Of a stretch of 33,769 bases of DNA, positions 1 through 10,422 are shown one piece after another. The notes below the pieces were generated by a model. The model had not been told where the DNA came from. It ran no database searches and saw only the letters and a list, made by a program, of their open reading frames with translations. Source of the DNA: Thermodesulfobacteriota bacterium (GTDB lineage: Bacteria > Desulfobacterota > Dissulfuribacteria > Dissulfuribacterales > QOAL01); assembly GCA_013154175.1 (NCBI GenBank), contig JAADCZ010000014.1:1-33769 (forward strand), given 5' to 3'. A program made the translations under genes and the position numbers. How positions within the stretch are numbered: position 1 is the stretch's first letter; each line of letters starts with the position of its first letter.

Positions 1-1616
1 TAATGATTGAACCTCTTGCCACGTATGGTGAGAACGAGCCTGCCAAGATTGAGCTTATCCAACCGTAACCCCTTGGTTTTAAAGGAGGAATCTATCTTCG
101 AATTGGAAAGCCCCTCTAGATCGATGGCCCCTTTCAAAGAGTCGACCTCGTAGCCTGAAAGCCTAAGGGAGCTTCCATCGAGCCTTGCCTTGAGGTTCGG
201 CTCCTTTCTGGTGCCCCTTATAACCCCGCTTATGTCGACTCTTCCCCCAGCATCCGGGTAGAGCTGGGAGATGTCAGGGCTTTTTAGGGCAAAATCCACG
301 TCTTGCCCCCGTTCATCGAGCCATCCTGTCACATCGAGCTTGCTGGACCCGACCCTGAGGGAAAGGGCCTTGAGCCCTAGTCTTTTGCCCCCATAGGTCA
401 TCTCCCCATTAAGAAGTGCCTTTTTACCATTTACTTTCCCAAAGATTTCCCTGATTGCCACACTTACAAGCTCTGGCTCGCTGCCCTTTAGACGGCCATG
501 TATGTTGAGGCTTCCAGAAAGCTTTCCACTTATCTTTTTTGGAATATTGGAAGGCCAGATATCCACGAGACCAATATCGAAGTCGAAGTCCTTTCCCCAA
601 AAAAGGCGCCCCTTGCCAGAAACAGAGCCACCCCAGAGGTGCAAGACAGCCTTTTTCATGAAAAGCCGGCTCTTATCCATGGCAAGATCAAACCTGAACG
701 ACTCAAGTGGGATGATTTTTGAATCAAATGAACCCTCAATCGTTGCAGTGGCATCGGCCCCTGCCCCAGAGGCCTTGGATTTAAGCCTCAAGACCCCTCG
801 GGGCGCATCACTTAAAAGTTTTTTAACCCGCAGGCCCTGGGCCCTGAGACTGCACGTCCAAAGGGGAGTTTGGTCGAGTATTCCCTTTACTTCGCCGTCA
901 AAAAAGAGTTGGCCATCACCCTTGAGGCTGCCTGAGACGAGAAGGTCATCGAGTGTACCTCGAAGGTTTGAATCAAGGACCCATCTGCCCCTGGCCTCGA
1001 AGTTTCCATCAGCGCCAAGCCTGAGATCTAGGCCGATCCCTTGATCTGTCTGGCGAATCCTTCCCCCAAGGGAAAAGGCAAGGTGATAATCGCTCAGCGT
1101 ACCCTCAAGCTTCTTGAGGGTGAGCTCACCCCCTGAAAAGGCCCCAGACAGGGCCAACTGGTTGATTTGGGTGACGAGATTGCCCTTTTCATCCTTGAGC
1201 TCGAGGGTATCTATTTGGGCACTCGAAACTCTTATGGCAACAGGAAGAAGGGGAATAGATGGAGGCGAGTTTTCCTTCTTCTCTTCCCCCTTTTTCAACT
1301 GAACCTCCAGTTTTTTGATTCTAAGCCCTGAAATCCCAATGGTTGGCTGCCCAAGGACGTCCAGGGACAGCTGGCCCTCAAGCCCCGTTACATCAATTAC
1401 TGCATCATCGAGGAGAATTCTGAGCTCCTCTATGGAAAACCCCCTAAGGAGCGAGCCTGAAATGCCCCGTGCTGAAACTCGACCAGAGCTTGCCTTGTGG
1501 ACCCCGTCAAAAAGGAGCTCGAGGCCACTGTCTGTTGAAACAACGAAGCCTACCAAAACCAGACAGAGAAGGAGCAGCAGGAATATGAAAATTGCTATAC
1601 CCTTTGCAATCTTCAT
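1..1616 (-). CDS. tamB: TamB-like translocation/assembly module (DUF490 family), C-terminus cut by window start
   Basis: My reverse-strand translation is open from ATG at 1616 (MKIAKGIAIFIFLLLLLCLVLVGFVVSTDSGLELLFDGVHKASSGRVSARGISGSLLRGFSIEELRI...) to base 1. N-terminal TM anchor followed by repetitive beta-rich sequence. Its start shares one nt with the tamA stop. Not in the ORF track because its stop lies outside the window. Confidence 0.85.
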   Translation of the reverse strand, partial: MKIAKGIAIFIFLLLLLCLVLVGFVVSTDSGLELLFDGVHKASSGRVSARGISGSLLRGFSIEELRILLDDAVIDVTGLEGQLSLDVLGQPTIGISGLRIKKLEVQLKKGEEKKENSPPSIPLLPVAIRVSSAQIDTLELKDEKGNLVTQINQLALSGAFSGGELTLKKLEGTLSDYHLAFSLGGRIRQTDQGIGLDLRLGADGNFEARGRWVLDSNLRGTLDDLLVSGSLKGDGQLFFDGEVKGILDQTPLWTCSLRAQGLRVKKLLSDAPRGVLRLKSKASGAGADATATIEGSFDSKIIPLESFRFDLAMDKSRLFMKKAVLHLWGGSVSGKGRLFWGKDFDFDIGLVDIWPSNIPKKISGKLSGSLNIHGRLKGSEPELVSVAIREIFGKVNGKKALLNGEMTYGGKRLGLKALSLRVGSSKLDVTGWLDERGQDVDFALKSPDISQLYPDAGGRVDISGVIRGTRKEPNLKARLDGSSLRLSGYEVDSLKGAIDLEGLSNSKIDSSFKTKGLRLDKLNLGRLVLTIRGKRFNH

Positions 1617-3373
1617 CAGAAATCTGGCCCCACACTCAAATAGAACTTAAAGGGAACCGGGTTTTCACTCACGCCAAAGCCAAAATCCAGCCTTATAGGC
1701 CCAAGAGGGGTTCGAAGCCTGAGACCAAAGCCGGTTCCCACCTCCAGTCGATTTTTATAGTCCGGGTCAAAGCTGTTCCCTGCATCGACAAATATGGCTC
1801 CGCTGAACATCTTGTAAATATGCCGCTCAAGTTCCAGGGAACCCACAGCCAGGTATCTGCCCCCTGTTACATGACCAGTCTTGGGATTTACTGGCCCAAG
1901 CTCCTCCAGGGAATAACCGCGGATGCTGTTTTGCCCGCCCGCGTAGAACCTTGCAGAGGATGGAATGCCGTCTATGTCCTTGGAAGCTATGACGCCTGCA
2001 TCCATTCGGGCTATTATCCTGTAATCCCTGGCAAACCTCCTAATGATCTTGGTGTTCATGAGTGAGCTTAGGTAAGACTGATTGGCAAAGAAGCCGCCTA
2101 CTTCTCCGCTAAGGGAGAAACGCACGGAATAACCCCTGTTTGCATAGAGCACGTTGTCTGCCTTGGACTTATACCAGGAAACGAAGGGAACGAGCTCCTT
2201 GCTGTCATCATCCTCGCCGCCTGCACGGTAATTTTCATAGCCAAAGTTGATACCGGCATTTCTCCTCCAGCCAGAGCCCGTGGCCTTTGAGTATGTTAGG
2301 GCAACGTTGTATTTCCAGCCGTTTCGTGCATCGGTGTCATAATGCTCGATGAAGGGCTTGATGGAAAAATAGTCACTGTAGGGCTTTGACAGGGGCACAA
2401 AATATTCGCCAGACCAAAGGGTATCCTCTGGAGAGAACTGAAACTTCAGCCTGAAGTGATGGCCCCATCTGCCAATGTAGCGCCTTTTCCACTCGAGGGT
2501 CACCCGTGGGCCAACATCAGAGACATACCCTAGCCCAAGCCTGAATACATTGGGCTTTTTCATGGGAAGTGTAACATCAATGGGAATGGCATTTTCCTTG
2601 TCAGCCGCATCTGTCGAGTAGTCGATTTTTACATCTTGAAAGTAATCGGTATCAAGAAGCCTCGATCGAAACCTGCCAAGCCTGGTGACATCCAGGGGTT
2701 CACCATATTTGAAATCTGCAAAACGGCGAAGGAATATTGGGGATAATGTTGCCTGCCTGAACCTAAGAGGGCCAAAGCGATAGTGGGGGCCACTATCAAG
2801 ATGGAGACAAATATCTGCTGTGTGGTTCTGTGGGTCGACGGCAATCCTGTGGCATGTAAGCCTTGCGCCAAGATAGCCATTGGAACGTGCAGTCTCTAGG
2901 AGTTTTTCCTTGAATTTCTCATAGAGCTTTTGTTTGAACCTGTCTCCCACTTTGAAAGGGGGCGTAAGCGCAAGGTTTTTATCCTGGGCCCCTTCCCCTT
3001 CTATTTTAATGTCCAGTTGCCTTATCCTGACAGGAACTCCCTTTCTTACCCTGTAAAGGGCATGCCAATCTCCATTATGCCCCTCGGAAAGCTTGCCTCT
3101 TATCTTAGGGGTGAAATATCCAAAGGGCTCGAGGGCGCGCCTGATGTCCTTAAAACCCTTGTGAAACAGTTGACGAACCCGCGCTTCAGACACATCCTTT
3201 TCGTTTCTCTCCCTGTATATTTCCAAAAGGGCATAAATGTTTTCTTTTAAGACACCTTTTACCCCCTTTACCTCCACTTTTATCAAACAGAATCCCTGCG
3301 ACGATGTTAATAACAAGACAAGAAGGGCAACTGTAGCCATCAAATTTTTTCGCAAAAGGATTGTTATACCCAC
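1616..3373 (-). CDS. tamA: TamA-like outer membrane assembly protein (POTRA domains + Omp85/BamA barrel)
   Basis: 585 aa with signal peptide and POTRA-like N-terminus. C-terminal barrel features: FYAGGQNSIRGY, GAIFVDAGNSF, GFGLRLRTPLGPIRLDFGFG. Adjacent to tamB. Confidence 0.9.
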   Translation of the reverse strand: MGITILLRKNLMATVALLVLLLTSSQGFCLIKVEVKGVKGVLKENIYALLEIYRERNEKDVSEARVRQLFHKGFKDIRRALEPFGYFTPKIRGKLSEGHNGDWHALYRVRKGVPVRIRQLDIKIEGEGAQDKNLALTPPFKVGDRFKQKLYEKFKEKLLETARSNGYLGARLTCHRIAVDPQNHTADICLHLDSGPHYRFGPLRFRQATLSPIFLRRFADFKYGEPLDVTRLGRFRSRLLDTDYFQDVKIDYSTDAADKENAIPIDVTLPMKKPNVFRLGLGYVSDVGPRVTLEWKRRYIGRWGHHFRLKFQFSPEDTLWSGEYFVPLSKPYSDYFSIKPFIEHYDTDARNGWKYNVALTYSKATGSGWRRNAGINFGYENYRAGGEDDDSKELVPFVSWYKSKADNVLYANRGYSVRFSLSGEVGGFFANQSYLSSLMNTKIIRRFARDYRIIARMDAGVIASKDIDGIPSSARFYAGGQNSIRGYSLEELGPVNPKTGHVTGGRYLAVGSLELERHIYKMFSGAIFVDAGNSFDPDYKNRLEVGTGFGLRLRTPLGPIRLDFGFGVSENPVPFKFYLSVGPDF

Positions 3374-3397
3374 AATAATAAAATTTTAAAAAATAAC

Positions 3398-3426
3398 TTG
3401 CTGTAAAACTTAAGGCTACTTATTAT
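3398..3426 (+). promoter_or_regulatory. Candidate sigma70-type promoter upstream of the tolC-like gene
   Basis: TTGCTG (3398-3403), 17-nt spacer, TATTAT (3421-3426) in an AT-rich divergent intergenic region. A second TATAAT lies at 3465-3470 with no clear -35. Confidence 0.35.
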
Positions 3427-3529
3427 CATGTTTAAAAAAGAAACAGGGATTACAAATAAGATGGTATAATGCTTGCAAACAATTTCAACAAAAAATACGC
3501 AATAAGTAAACCTAATTACAACTAAAAAT

Positions 3530-4891
3530 ATGAACTTTAAAATCTATTGTACAATCGAAGCGTTGACCTTGTTACTATTGGTTCTGATATCTCCTGTTGG
3601 ATATTGTTTCGAATACGACACCGTTTGGAGCCTTTATCAACAAGCAGTCAAAAAGGACCCTCTTATCAAGGCGGCTGAAGCACGGCTCAAGGCTTCCCAC
3701 CAGGAAAAGCCCCTTGCCCGTTCTCAGCTCATGCCACACCTTCAGGCCGAAATAGGTCAAGGCTACTATGCAAAGAATATAACCGGCATGGGGCCAGAGG
3801 GCATCAAAAAGGATTACTGGGGTGACAATTACGGGGTGCGTCTCGTCCAGCCAATCTTCAATGGCCAGGCGTGCGTGAGTCTCAAAATGGCCAAAAGTAT
3901 CATCAGTGCCCAGAAGGCCCAGTACATTTTTGCCAAGCAGGAATTGATAAAAAGGCTTTCCATTGCCTATCTGGACTTGCTGGATGCAAAATCGGCTCTA
4001 CAGGTTGCACGAGACAGGGTGAAACTGGATGAAAGGATACTGGAAAGGGCCAAGACCTTCTTGAGGGTTGGCACCGGAGACATCGTCTCTGTCAAGGAGG
4101 CAGAGGCGAGACTAGATGCTGCAAAGGCCGGAGTCATAAATGCCAAGAATCTGGTTTCCATAAAGAAGAGTGACCTTTCCATCGTCGCCCACACGAATGT
4201 AAATGAGATACTCGACATAAGGGAGTTCACCCCCAGACTTCCAGACCCGAACAACCCCGATGCCTGGATAAAGGCAGCCCTTGACAACCGCCCCATCCTC
4301 AAGGAGGCAGGCCATAAACTCGTCCTGGCCAACCAGAAGATAGAGCATGCCAGACGTGCCAGGTGGCCCAGGGTGGATTTCGAGGCTGCAGCCAGTTATG
4401 CAAATGGGCTATTCTTGCCCGATGTGATATATCGGGAGGCCCACGGGGTATTCAAGCTCACCTTCCCCTTCTATCTGGGTGGAGCGATCACCGCAAATAC
4501 CAGAAAGGCCCAGCAGGAGGCCCTGGCAGCAGAGCACAACCTAAGACACCTGGAGGATGTGGTGACCCTCGAGACCAAAAGTGCCTATCTCACCCTGAAG
4601 GACAGCGTGGCCCTGATAGATGCGGCATCGAAGGCACTGGAGTCTGCAAGGGTTTCCATGGAGGCTACAACCAAGGGTTATGAGGTTGGAACAAGAAATA
4701 TTATTGACGTTCTCGATATTACGGACAAATATCTTGTGAGGAGACAGCAATATCTACATTCCCTATACAATCATCTTAAGGCGCGAATTCTACTCAAAAA
4801 GGCGACTGGCACCTTGGGAGAGGCCGATCTTAAGGCACTCGAGGGGCTGTTGATGAGAAATACTGGCAGAAAGGACCCGGGTAATGGCTAA
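3530..4891 (+). CDS. TolC-family outer membrane efflux protein
   Basis: 453 aa with signal peptide and the duplicated helical pattern of OEP proteins. Followed directly by an HlyD-type adaptor gene. Confidence 0.88.
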   Translation: MNFKIYCTIEALTLLLLVLISPVGYCFEYDTVWSLYQQAVKKDPLIKAAEARLKASHQEKPLARSQLMPHLQAEIGQGYYAKNITGMGPEGIKKDYWGDNYGVRLVQPIFNGQACVSLKMAKSIISAQKAQYIFAKQELIKRLSIAYLDLLDAKSALQVARDRVKLDERILERAKTFLRVGTGDIVSVKEAEARLDAAKAGVINAKNLVSIKKSDLSIVAHTNVNEILDIREFTPRLPDPNNPDAWIKAALDNRPILKEAGHKLVLANQKIEHARRARWPRVDFEAAASYANGLFLPDVIYREAHGVFKLTFPFYLGGAITANTRKAQQEALAAEHNLRHLEDVVTLETKSAYLTLKDSVALIDAASKALESARVSMEATTKGYEVGTRNIIDVLDITDKYLVRRQQYLHSLYNHLKARILLKKATGTLGEADLKALEGLLMRNTGRKDPGNG

Positions 4892-5939
4892 AAGTAAAAT
4901 CATAACGGCTTTCATAATCATTTTGCTTGTGATGGCCGGGGCCTATTTTTATTACCAAAAAGAGGAAGGCCAAAAAAAAGAGGGCCAGCTCACCATATAC
5001 GGCAACATCGACATCAGACAGGTTCAGCTTGCATTTTATGGGGAGGGGCGAATCAAAGACCTTTTGGTTGACGAGGGGGCGTCGGTCCATGCCGGAGAAC
5101 TTCTTGGGCAACTGGACGACAGCCGCCTTCGGGCATCTGTTGAAAAACTAGAGGCAGATGTGGCAGCACAGCAGCAGGTTGTAAACCGCATGCATGCTGG
5201 CTCCCGCCCCCAGGAGATCAAAGCGGCAAAGGCAAGGGTTCAAAAGGCAAAGGCCGCCTTGACCGATGCCCGTATCACCTACAACAGGCTAAAGAAACTT
5301 TCCAAGACAAAGTTCATCTCCCGCCAGCAACTGGATGATGCCAGGGCGCGGCTGGATATGGCAATTGCCGCCCTCAAGGAGGCCCAGGAGCTTTATTCCC
5401 TGGTGATGGAAGGGCCAAGGAAGGAAGATGTACTTGCTGCTGAGGCAAGGCTCGATGCACTGGAAAAGGCCCTCGAGCTTGCCAGACAAAAACTTAAGGA
5501 TGCAAAACTCTATGCACCCTCTGACGGTATCATCCGAGACAGGGTCCTTCAGCCAGGAGACATGGCCTTTCCTGAACGCCCTGTTTTCACCCTGGCACTT
5601 ACCAATCCCCTATGGGTGAGGGCCTACATACCAGAGCCTGACCTTGGAAAAATTGCCCTTGGCATGAAGGCCAAGATACAGGTGGACAGCTTTCCAGACG
5701 AAGAGTTTCAGGGCTGGGTGGGTTACATATCCCCAACAGCGGAATTTACCCCGAGAAACGTGGAAACCCCCGATCTTCGAACAAGACTGGTCTATCAGGT
5801 GAGGGTCTATGTTTGTAACCCCCAGAACAAATTGAGGCTGGGGATGCCTGCCACAGTCACCATAGACACGAAAGGACCAAAACACAAAGGGCCATACAGG
5901 CCGTCTGAGATCTGCCAACAAGAAGACACCAGGCCTTAA
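4884..5939 (+). CDS. HlyD/YbhG-like periplasmic adaptor (membrane fusion protein)
   Basis: 351 aa with N-terminal TM, lipoyl-like halves and coiled-coil (GRIKDLLVDEGASVHAGELLGQLDD; LYAPSDGIIRDRVLQPGD). Overlaps the end of the upstream gene by 8 nt. Confidence 0.88.
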   Translation: MAKSKIITAFIIILLVMAGAYFYYQKEEGQKKEGQLTIYGNIDIRQVQLAFYGEGRIKDLLVDEGASVHAGELLGQLDDSRLRASVEKLEADVAAQQQVVNRMHAGSRPQEIKAAKARVQKAKAALTDARITYNRLKKLSKTKFISRQQLDDARARLDMAIAALKEAQELYSLVMEGPRKEDVLAAEARLDALEKALELARQKLKDAKLYAPSDGIIRDRVLQPGDMAFPERPVFTLALTNPLWVRAYIPEPDLGKIALGMKAKIQVDSFPDEEFQGWVGYISPTAEFTPRNVETPDLRTRLVYQVRVYVCNPQNKLRLGMPATVTIDTKGPKHKGPYRPSEICQQEDTRP

Positions 5940-5948
5940 GGCGGGAAT

Positions 5949-7715
5949 ATGGACCAGGCCCAGTCATGGCAAGACGATTTCTGTATCGAGGTCTCCGGGC
6001 TTACCAAGACCTTTGGCTCCGACGATAAGATTATCACCGCCCTCGATAACTGCTCCTTCAAGGTCAAAAGCGGCATGGTCACTGGCCTAATAGGGCCGGA
6101 TGGAGCAGGAAAAACCACCTTCATGAGGTTGTGCGCCGGGCTGCTCGTGCCAGATGAGGGTGAAATCAAGGTGCTGGGCATGGATGCTGTCAGGGACTTT
6201 CTCAAGGTCCAGTCAAACATAAGATACATGCCCCAAAGGTTTGGCCTCTACGAAGACCTCACTGTGCAGGAAAATCTCGATCTCTATTCAGACCTTCTCG
6301 GCATCCCCAAGGAGAGGCGCCAGGAACGCTATGAAATCCTAATGCGCATGACAGGCCTCGCCCCATTCAAACAGAGGCTCGCTGGCAGACTCTCAGGAGG
6401 AATGAAACAAAAACTGGGGCTTGCCTGCACCCTCATCAAACCCCCTCGCCTCCTCATCCTCGATGAACCAACCGTTGGCGTTGACCCTGTCTCCAGGCGG
6501 GAGCTCTGGGAAATTGTCTACTCCCAGGTGGAGGAAGAGGGAATGAGCGTGCTACTCAGCACCGCCTATCTCGACGAGGCGGAAAGATGCCAGGAAGTCA
6601 TACTTATGCACGAGGGGCACACCCTTGGCCAGGGGGTACCTTCGGAATTCAGCCAGAAACTCGACGGCCACTGTTTCATGCTGGATCCAGGCAGTATTCC
6701 CAAAAGAAGCCTTCAAAGGGAGCTTGCAAACAGGGATGAAGTGATTGACTGCATAATCCTTGGTGAAAAAATAAGGCTCGTCACCATAGACACCCTCGAT
6801 TCCAGCCAGGTAAAGCAAATCTTCCAGCTTCCAGACGAGGTGGAAGTGGCCCATGCACCACCTAGATTCGAAGACGCCTTCATATGGCTCTTGAAGGAAC
6901 GCCTCATTAGCCTTGGAAGAGACGTCAAACTAAAGGTCATTACCCACAAGAAGATATCCGACTTGCCAGATGAAGACATCATAGTGGTAAAGAACCTGAA
7001 GAGGCGTTTTGGAAACTTTTACGCAGTAAACGGCATATCCTTTACAGTAAAGAGGGGCGAAGTCTTTGGCCTCTTGGGAGCTAACGGAGCGGGAAAGACA
7101 ACCACCTTTCGCATGTTGTGCGGCCTTCTTCCTGCATCCGAAGGGGAGCTCTATGTCGCTGGGGAAAATCTCAGAAAGGCACGGGCCAAGGCAAGGGAGA
7201 GAATCGGCTATATGGCCCAGAAGTTTTCCCTCTACGTAGACTTAACTGTCATCCAGAATCTCAATTTCTTTTCGAGTGCCTATGGACTCTACGGAAAAAA
7301 ACAGAGGGAAAGGGTGGAATGGGCCCTGGATGCCTTTGATCTCAGGCAGGAGGCCAACACCCTGAGCCGCGACCTTCCCCTTGGCTTCAAGCAGCGCCTT
7401 GCCCTTGCAGCAGCCCTCATGCACGAGCCAGACATCCTCTTCCTCGATGAGCCGACCTCGGGGGTTGACCCTCTGGCAAGGCGCCAGTTCTGGGCCCATA
7501 TCAATTCCCTTGCCGATGCTGGGGTTACCATCATGGTCACCACTCACTTCATGGAAGAGGCGGAATATTGTGATAGAATCGTAATCATGAAAAGGGGCAA
7601 GATACTCGCCGAGGGTACACCTGAAGAACTCAAGAAAAAATATCATCCACCAGGTGTGGACAACCCCACCATGGAGGACACGTTCATCACCTTGATAGAG
7701 ATGAAGGAGACCTGA
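5949..7715 (+). CDS. ABC transporter ATP-binding protein with two fused NBDs (YbhF-like)
   Basis: Two Walker A motifs (GPDGAGKTT, GANGAGKTT), two Walker B motifs (LLILDEPTVGVDP, ILFLDEPTSGVDP). Signature LSGGMKQ in NBD1, degenerate LPLGFKQ in NBD2. Confidence 0.93.
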   Translation: MDQAQSWQDDFCIEVSGLTKTFGSDDKIITALDNCSFKVKSGMVTGLIGPDGAGKTTFMRLCAGLLVPDEGEIKVLGMDAVRDFLKVQSNIRYMPQRFGLYEDLTVQENLDLYSDLLGIPKERRQERYEILMRMTGLAPFKQRLAGRLSGGMKQKLGLACTLIKPPRLLILDEPTVGVDPVSRRELWEIVYSQVEEEGMSVLLSTAYLDEAERCQEVILMHEGHTLGQGVPSEFSQKLDGHCFMLDPGSIPKRSLQRELANRDEVIDCIILGEKIRLVTIDTLDSSQVKQIFQLPDEVEVAHAPPRFEDAFIWLLKERLISLGRDVKLKVITHKKISDLPDEDIIVVKNLKRRFGNFYAVNGISFTVKRGEVFGLLGANGAGKTTTFRMLCGLLPASEGELYVAGENLRKARAKARERIGYMAQKFSLYVDLTVIQNLNFFSSAYGLYGKKQRERVEWALDAFDLRQEANTLSRDLPLGFKQRLALAAALMHEPDILFLDEPTSGVDPLARRQFWAHINSLADAGVTIMVTTHFMEEAEYCDRIVIMKRGKILAEGTPEELKKKYHPPGVDNPTMEDTFITLIEMKET

Positions 7716-7718
7716 TAG

Positions 7719-8858
7719 ATGGGAAGAACCTCTGAAACTAGGCTTTCCTTTATGCGCTTGAAGGGGCTTATCTGGAAGGAAACCAAGCAGATAGTCAGGG
7801 ACCCTTCCAGCATAGGAATAGCCTTTTTTCTTCCTGTGGCCCTCCTTCTCATCTTCGGCTACGGCGTATCTCTGGATGCAGAACACGTACCCATTGGCAT
7901 CGTAATAGAACAGCCAGGGCCAGAAGCCAACGACTTTGCTGCTGGGTTCAGGGATTCCGACTTTTTCGACCCGGTATTCTATGAGTCGGTCCAGGATGCA
8001 GAAAAGGACCTCATTGAACGAAAAATCATGGGCCTCGTCTGGACACGAAGCGACTTTGCAAGGACCCTTCTCAGCGGAACGACCGCGCCCATAGGGGTCA
8101 TCGTAAATGGTGTGGATGCCAACCAGGCACGAATAGTAGAGGGCTATATCACTGGGGTCTGGATAAAATGGCTTTCATCCTACGCCCTTTCCCACGGCAA
8201 ACCCCTTTCCCTCCCTGTAAACATCAAGCATCGGATATGGTTCAATTCAGCGGTCAGGAGCAGGAACTTTCTGGTTCCAGGGCTTGTTGCAGTAATCATG
8301 ACCCTCATTGGAGGAATGCTCACCTCCATGGTCGTCGCAAGGGAGTGGGAGAGGGGCACAATGGAGGCACTTCTCGTTACACCTGTAAGGATAAGGGAGA
8401 TAATACTCAGCAAGGTCATTCCCTACTTCATCTTGGGCATGGGGGGCATGCTGCTCTCGGTCTATATCTCAATCGTGGTATTCGACGTGCCCTTCAGGGG
8501 CTCCTATCTGGCCCTTGGCTTTGCCTCTGCCCTTTTCATGCTTACGGCAATAGCCCTTGGACTGATTATATCGACGGCAGCAGGCAACCAGTTTGTGGCC
8601 GGACAGATTGCCATCGTCATTACCTTCCTTCCTGCCTTTATGCTCTCGGGCTTCGTCTTCGACATCAATTCGATGCCCGTACCCATTCAGGTCATAACCT
8701 ACACCGTCTCTGCAAGATACTTCGTAAGTATCCTGCAGACCCTGTTCCTGGCAGGAGACATATGGCCAATCTACCTGGTCAATTGCCTGTGGCTGGCCAT
8801 AATGGCCTTCATATTCTTCCTGATTATCAAAAAGAAATCTCATAAGAGGCTCATCTAG
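7719..8858 (+). CDS. ABC-2 type transporter permease (YbhS-like)
   Basis: 379 aa with N-terminal TM, large periplasmic loop and C-terminal TM cluster (ERGTMEALLVTPV...). Directly downstream of the NBD gene. Confidence 0.9.
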   Translation: MGRTSETRLSFMRLKGLIWKETKQIVRDPSSIGIAFFLPVALLLIFGYGVSLDAEHVPIGIVIEQPGPEANDFAAGFRDSDFFDPVFYESVQDAEKDLIERKIMGLVWTRSDFARTLLSGTTAPIGVIVNGVDANQARIVEGYITGVWIKWLSSYALSHGKPLSLPVNIKHRIWFNSAVRSRNFLVPGLVAVIMTLIGGMLTSMVVAREWERGTMEALLVTPVRIREIILSKVIPYFILGMGGMLLSVYISIVVFDVPFRGSYLALGFASALFMLTAIALGLIISTAAGNQFVAGQIAIVITFLPAFMLSGFVFDINSMPVPIQVITYTVSARYFVSILQTLFLAGDIWPIYLVNCLWLAIMAFIFFLIIKKKSHKRLI

Positions 8859-8867
8859 GGGGCAACC

Positions 8868-9977
8868 TTGTTTAGAAGAATATTGGCACTGACAATCAAG
8901 GAATTCATCGGAATGCTCAAGAACAAAAAGAGCAGGATGGTCCTCATCCTGCCACCCATAGCCCAGATCATCGTATTTGGCTATGCTGCCACATTCGACC
9001 TCAGGGATGTGCCTGTGGCCATCTATAACGAGGATCAGGGAGATATCTCCCGGGATGTCATTGCACGCTTCGAGGGCTCTAGGGCCTTTAGGATCATCGA
9101 CAATCTCGATTCCGACGACGAAATTGCCCCTGTAATCAACCTGCAAAAGGCACTGGTCGTCCTGCACTTTCACAGGGAGTTTTCCAAGAACATGCTTAGC
9201 GGCCGCCCAGGGGAGCTTCAGGTCATTCTGGATGGTCGAAACTCCAACACGGCACTCATCGCCCTGAACTATGTGCAGACCATAATTGCCGACTTCAACA
9301 GACAGTGGGCCGCGGACCACTCCATGCCCAGTGCACCTGCAAGGCTGGTTGTACGTTCATGGTTCAACAGGATGCTTGATTCCCACTGGTTCATAATTCC
9401 AGGCATCGTGGCCCTGCTTACAATAGTGGTGACCCTGGAGGTTACTGCACTTTCTGTGGCAAAGGAAAGGGAGGCAGGCACCTTCGACCAACTACTCGTC
9501 ACCCCCATGACGCCCTTTGAAATCCTCGTGGGCAAATCCCTTCCCGGCATGATAATCGGCCTGATAGAGGGTACGTTCATCATATTTGTCACCTGCTTCT
9601 GGTTCGACATTCCGCTCAGGGGAAGCCTCCTGGTGTTGTACTCCGGCCTTTTCACCTTCCTTCTTTCCGCTATTGGAATAGGTCTCATGATATCATCCAT
9701 ATCCCTCACCCAGCAGCAGGGCCTCATGGGGGCATTCATGTTTCTAGTGCCCTCGGTTGTGCTCTCTGGCTTTGCAACCCCCATTGCCAACATGCCAAAG
9801 TTCGTCCAGGATCTCACCCTTCTAAATCCTATGAGATACATCCTCGTGATTGTACGCTCTGTCTTTCTCCAGGGTGCGGGCTTCGAACTTCTCTGGACCC
9901 AATATATCCCCATGGCCGTTATTGGTATCGTCTCCCTTGCAGTTGCTGCAATGTTGTTTAAAAGAAGACTCTATTAG
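8868..9977 (+). CDS. ABC-2 type transporter permease (YbhR-like), TTG start
   Basis: 369 aa paralogue of the preceding permease (KEREAGTFDQLLVTPMTPFEILVGKSLPG). Start codon is TTG at 8868. Confidence 0.9.
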   Translation: MFRRILALTIKEFIGMLKNKKSRMVLILPPIAQIIVFGYAATFDLRDVPVAIYNEDQGDISRDVIARFEGSRAFRIIDNLDSDDEIAPVINLQKALVVLHFHREFSKNMLSGRPGELQVILDGRNSNTALIALNYVQTIIADFNRQWAADHSMPSAPARLVVRSWFNRMLDSHWFIIPGIVALLTIVVTLEVTALSVAKEREAGTFDQLLVTPMTPFEILVGKSLPGMIIGLIEGTFIIFVTCFWFDIPLRGSLLVLYSGLFTFLLSAIGIGLMISSISLTQQQGLMGAFMFLVPSVVLSGFATPIANMPKFVQDLTLLNPMRYILVIVRSVFLQGAGFELLWTQYIPMAVIGIVSLAVAAMLFKRRLY

Positions 9978-10051
9978 CCCTGGGTGTCTGGCAGTCAGAA
10001 ATCTTCATGGGGAAACAGGCCTTTTAAACCACTCCCCTAAAGGGACTTATT

Positions 10052-10399
10052 ATGGCAAGGATGCGAGATACGAGGCGAAGACCAGGCAAACTTCCAAGAC
10101 GTGCCAAGATTCTTACAACCCTCGCCTGCATATTTGCCATTGTCTGTATTGGCCTAAGCATATTCTTCAAGGAATCGCCAAGGCTCAAAGACCAGGAGGT
10201 GGTTGAATTCTTTGAGCCCATGCCCTGGTCCTGGCTATATGACCAGACCAACCCATTGGCCCTGGACCCAGAGACACTAACGGACAAGGATCTTGCCGTA
10301 CAACTGGTAACACCCGACCCCTGGGTCGCGGCCACTGAAGAGTGTGAACACATTTGCGGGGCACGGAATCTTGCTGCCCTGGCAACTGATAGTGAGTGA
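10052..10399 (+). CDS. Small single-TM protein of unknown function
   Basis: 115 aa. Basic N-terminus, one TM segment (ILTTLACIFAIVCIGLSIFF), acidic C-terminus. Same strand as the ABC operon and its stop overlaps the next ORF in the track. Confidence 0.55.
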   Translation: MARMRDTRRRPGKLPRRAKILTTLACIFAIVCIGLSIFFKESPRLKDQEVVEFFEPMPWSWLYDQTNPLALDPETLTDKDLAVQLVTPDPWVAATEECEHICGARNLAALATDSE

Positions 10400-10422
10400 T
10401 GAATCAGGAGGTAGTTAACCCA

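Noticed and set aside
502-1044. 180-aa plus-strand ORF (and other plus-strand ORFs at 498-1650)
   Set aside because: Antisense to the continuous tamB reading frame; Ser/Pro/Arg-rich composition typical of shadow ORFs.
7242-7886. 214-aa minus-strand ORF over the NBD/permease junction
   Set aside because: Antisense to Walker/signature motifs of the ABC protein; no domain recognised.
8469-9320. 283-aa minus-strand ORF across the two permease genes
   Set aside because: Antisense to two well-supported ABC permeases; no recognisable domain or signal.
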